The position numbers were made by a program, and so were the translations under genes. From an uncultured Prevotellaceae bacterium (GTDB lineage Bacteria; Bacteroidota; Bacteroidia; Bacteroidales; Bacteroidaceae): a stretch of 5,446 bases of DNA. The DNA is taken from NCBI GenBank assembly GCA_946539475.1, contig CAMNHM010000159.1:1-5446 (forward strand), given 5' to 3'. Below, piece after piece: positions 4,735 to 5,446 of the stretch (within the stretch, counting starts at the first letter, position 1; every line of letters begins with the position of its first letter). A model generated the notes under the pieces. It made no database searches, was not told where the DNA came from, and worked only from the letters and a program-made list of their open reading frames with translations.

Positions 4735-5446
4735 ATGGCACAAGAAGACGTTTTCAAGAAAATTGTATCCCACTGCAAGGAATACGGTTTCGTGTTCCCC
4801 TCGAGTGAGATCTACGACGGTCTGGGCGCAGTCTATGACTACGGACAGATGGGTGTGGAACTGAAGAACAACATCAAGCAGTACTGGTGGAAGGCGATGA
4901 CCATGCTCCACGAGAATATCGTGGGTATCGACTCCGCCATCTTTATGCACCCCACTATCTGGAAGGCCTCAGGACACGTCGATGCGTTCAACGACCCCCT
5001 GATTGACAACCGCGACTCGAAGAAGCGCTACCGCGCCGACGTGCTCATCGAGGACCAGATAGCCAAGTACGACGAGAAGATTCAGAAAGAGGTGGAGAAA
5101 GCCCGCAAGCGCTTCAAGGAGGCATTCAACGAGGAGCAGTATCTGGCCACCTCGCCCCGCGTGCTCGAGCTGAAGGAGAAGCGCGATGCCCTGCACGCCC
5201 GCTATGCCGCTGCCATGCAGGGTCCGGACCTGGAGGAGCTGAAGCAGATTATCCTCGACGAGGAAATCGTCTGCCCCATCAGCGGTACGAAGAACTGGAC
5301 CGACGTGCGCCAGTTCAACCTGATGTTCTCCACAGAGATGGGCTCTACGGCCGACGGCTCGATGAAGATCTACCTCCGTCCTGAGACGGCACAGGGCATC
5401 TTCGTCAACTACCTGAATGTGCAGAAGACGGGCCGCATGAAGATTC
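4735..5446 (+). CDS. glyQS: glycyl-tRNA synthetase, single-chain type (5' part only)
   Basis: The first 237 codons of a class II glycine-tRNA ligase, which charges tRNA-Gly in the cytoplasm, are present; the window edge cuts the gene. The family is usually about 500-520 residues, so just under half is visible. Recognised blocks are the N-terminal EIYDGLGAVYDYGQMG (25-40), WKASGHVDAFNDPLID (76-91, motif 1 region), CPISGTKNW (180-188), FNLMFSTEMGS (194-204) and the motif 2 stretch YLRPETAQGIFVNY (213-226). Residues about 105-175 are charged and helical-looking, an insert typical of this alpha2 type. It is the eukaryote/Thermus-like dimer, not the alpha2beta2 GlyQ plus GlyS form. An in-frame TAA at 4726-4728 fixes ATG 4735 as the first start. 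There is no Shine-Dalgarno sequence. It is transcribed divergently from topB. Confidence 0.96.
   Translation, partial: MAQEDVFKKIVSHCKEYGFVFPSSEIYDGLGAVYDYGQMGVELKNNIKQYWWKAMTMLHENIVGIDSAIFMHPTIWKASGHVDAFNDPLIDNRDSKKRYRADVLIEDQIAKYDEKIQKEVEKARKRFKEAFNEEQYLATSPRVLELKEKRDALHARYAAAMQGPDLEELKQIILDEEIVCPISGTKNWTDVRQFNLMFSTEMGSTADGSMKIYLRPETAQGIFVNYLNVQKTGRMKI

Overview
The window looks like chromosomal DNA of a Bacteroidales bacterium, most probably Prevotella-like. The evidence is the hallmark -7 promoter boxes TAnnTTTG (as TATCTTTGCA or TACCTTTGCA) ahead of all three genes, the absence of Shine-Dalgarno sequences, and the Bacteroidota flavour of the three proteins. Coding DNA is GC-rich with strong codon bias, and the gaps between genes are AT-rich. 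The genus is an inference.

Layout: (1) 1-32 may be the last codons of an upstream plus-strand gene. (2) 33-154 holds a promoter and an untranslated leader. (3) 155-2146 (+) encodes a secreted GH51 alpha-L-arabinofuranosidase with both catalytic glutamates. (4) 2147-2470 is a 324-bp gap between convergent genes and is the most unusual part of the window. It carries an array in which CAAARY-type hexamers alternate with their reverse complements every 11 bp, giving palindromic units with a 22-bp period, followed by a 13-bp perfect stem-loop next to the topB stop codon. (5) 2471-4573 (-) is topB, DNA topoisomerase III, complete with its C-terminal zinc ribbon. (6) 4574-4734 is a divergent promoter region. 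(7) 4735-5446 (+) is the first 237 codons of a single-chain glycyl-tRNA synthetase, cut by the window edge.

The three genes do not form a pathway. A polysaccharide-degrading enzyme lies beside two housekeeping genes, each of which appears to have its own promoter. I found no transposase, integrase, CRISPR array, tRNA, rRNA or defence gene. The candidate for something undescribed is the 11/22-bp periodic palindromic array at about 2264-2417. Its function cannot be read from the sequence. The useful leads are its strict phasing, compensated base changes between units, and two perfect palindromes exactly 66 bp apart that are reverse complements of each other.
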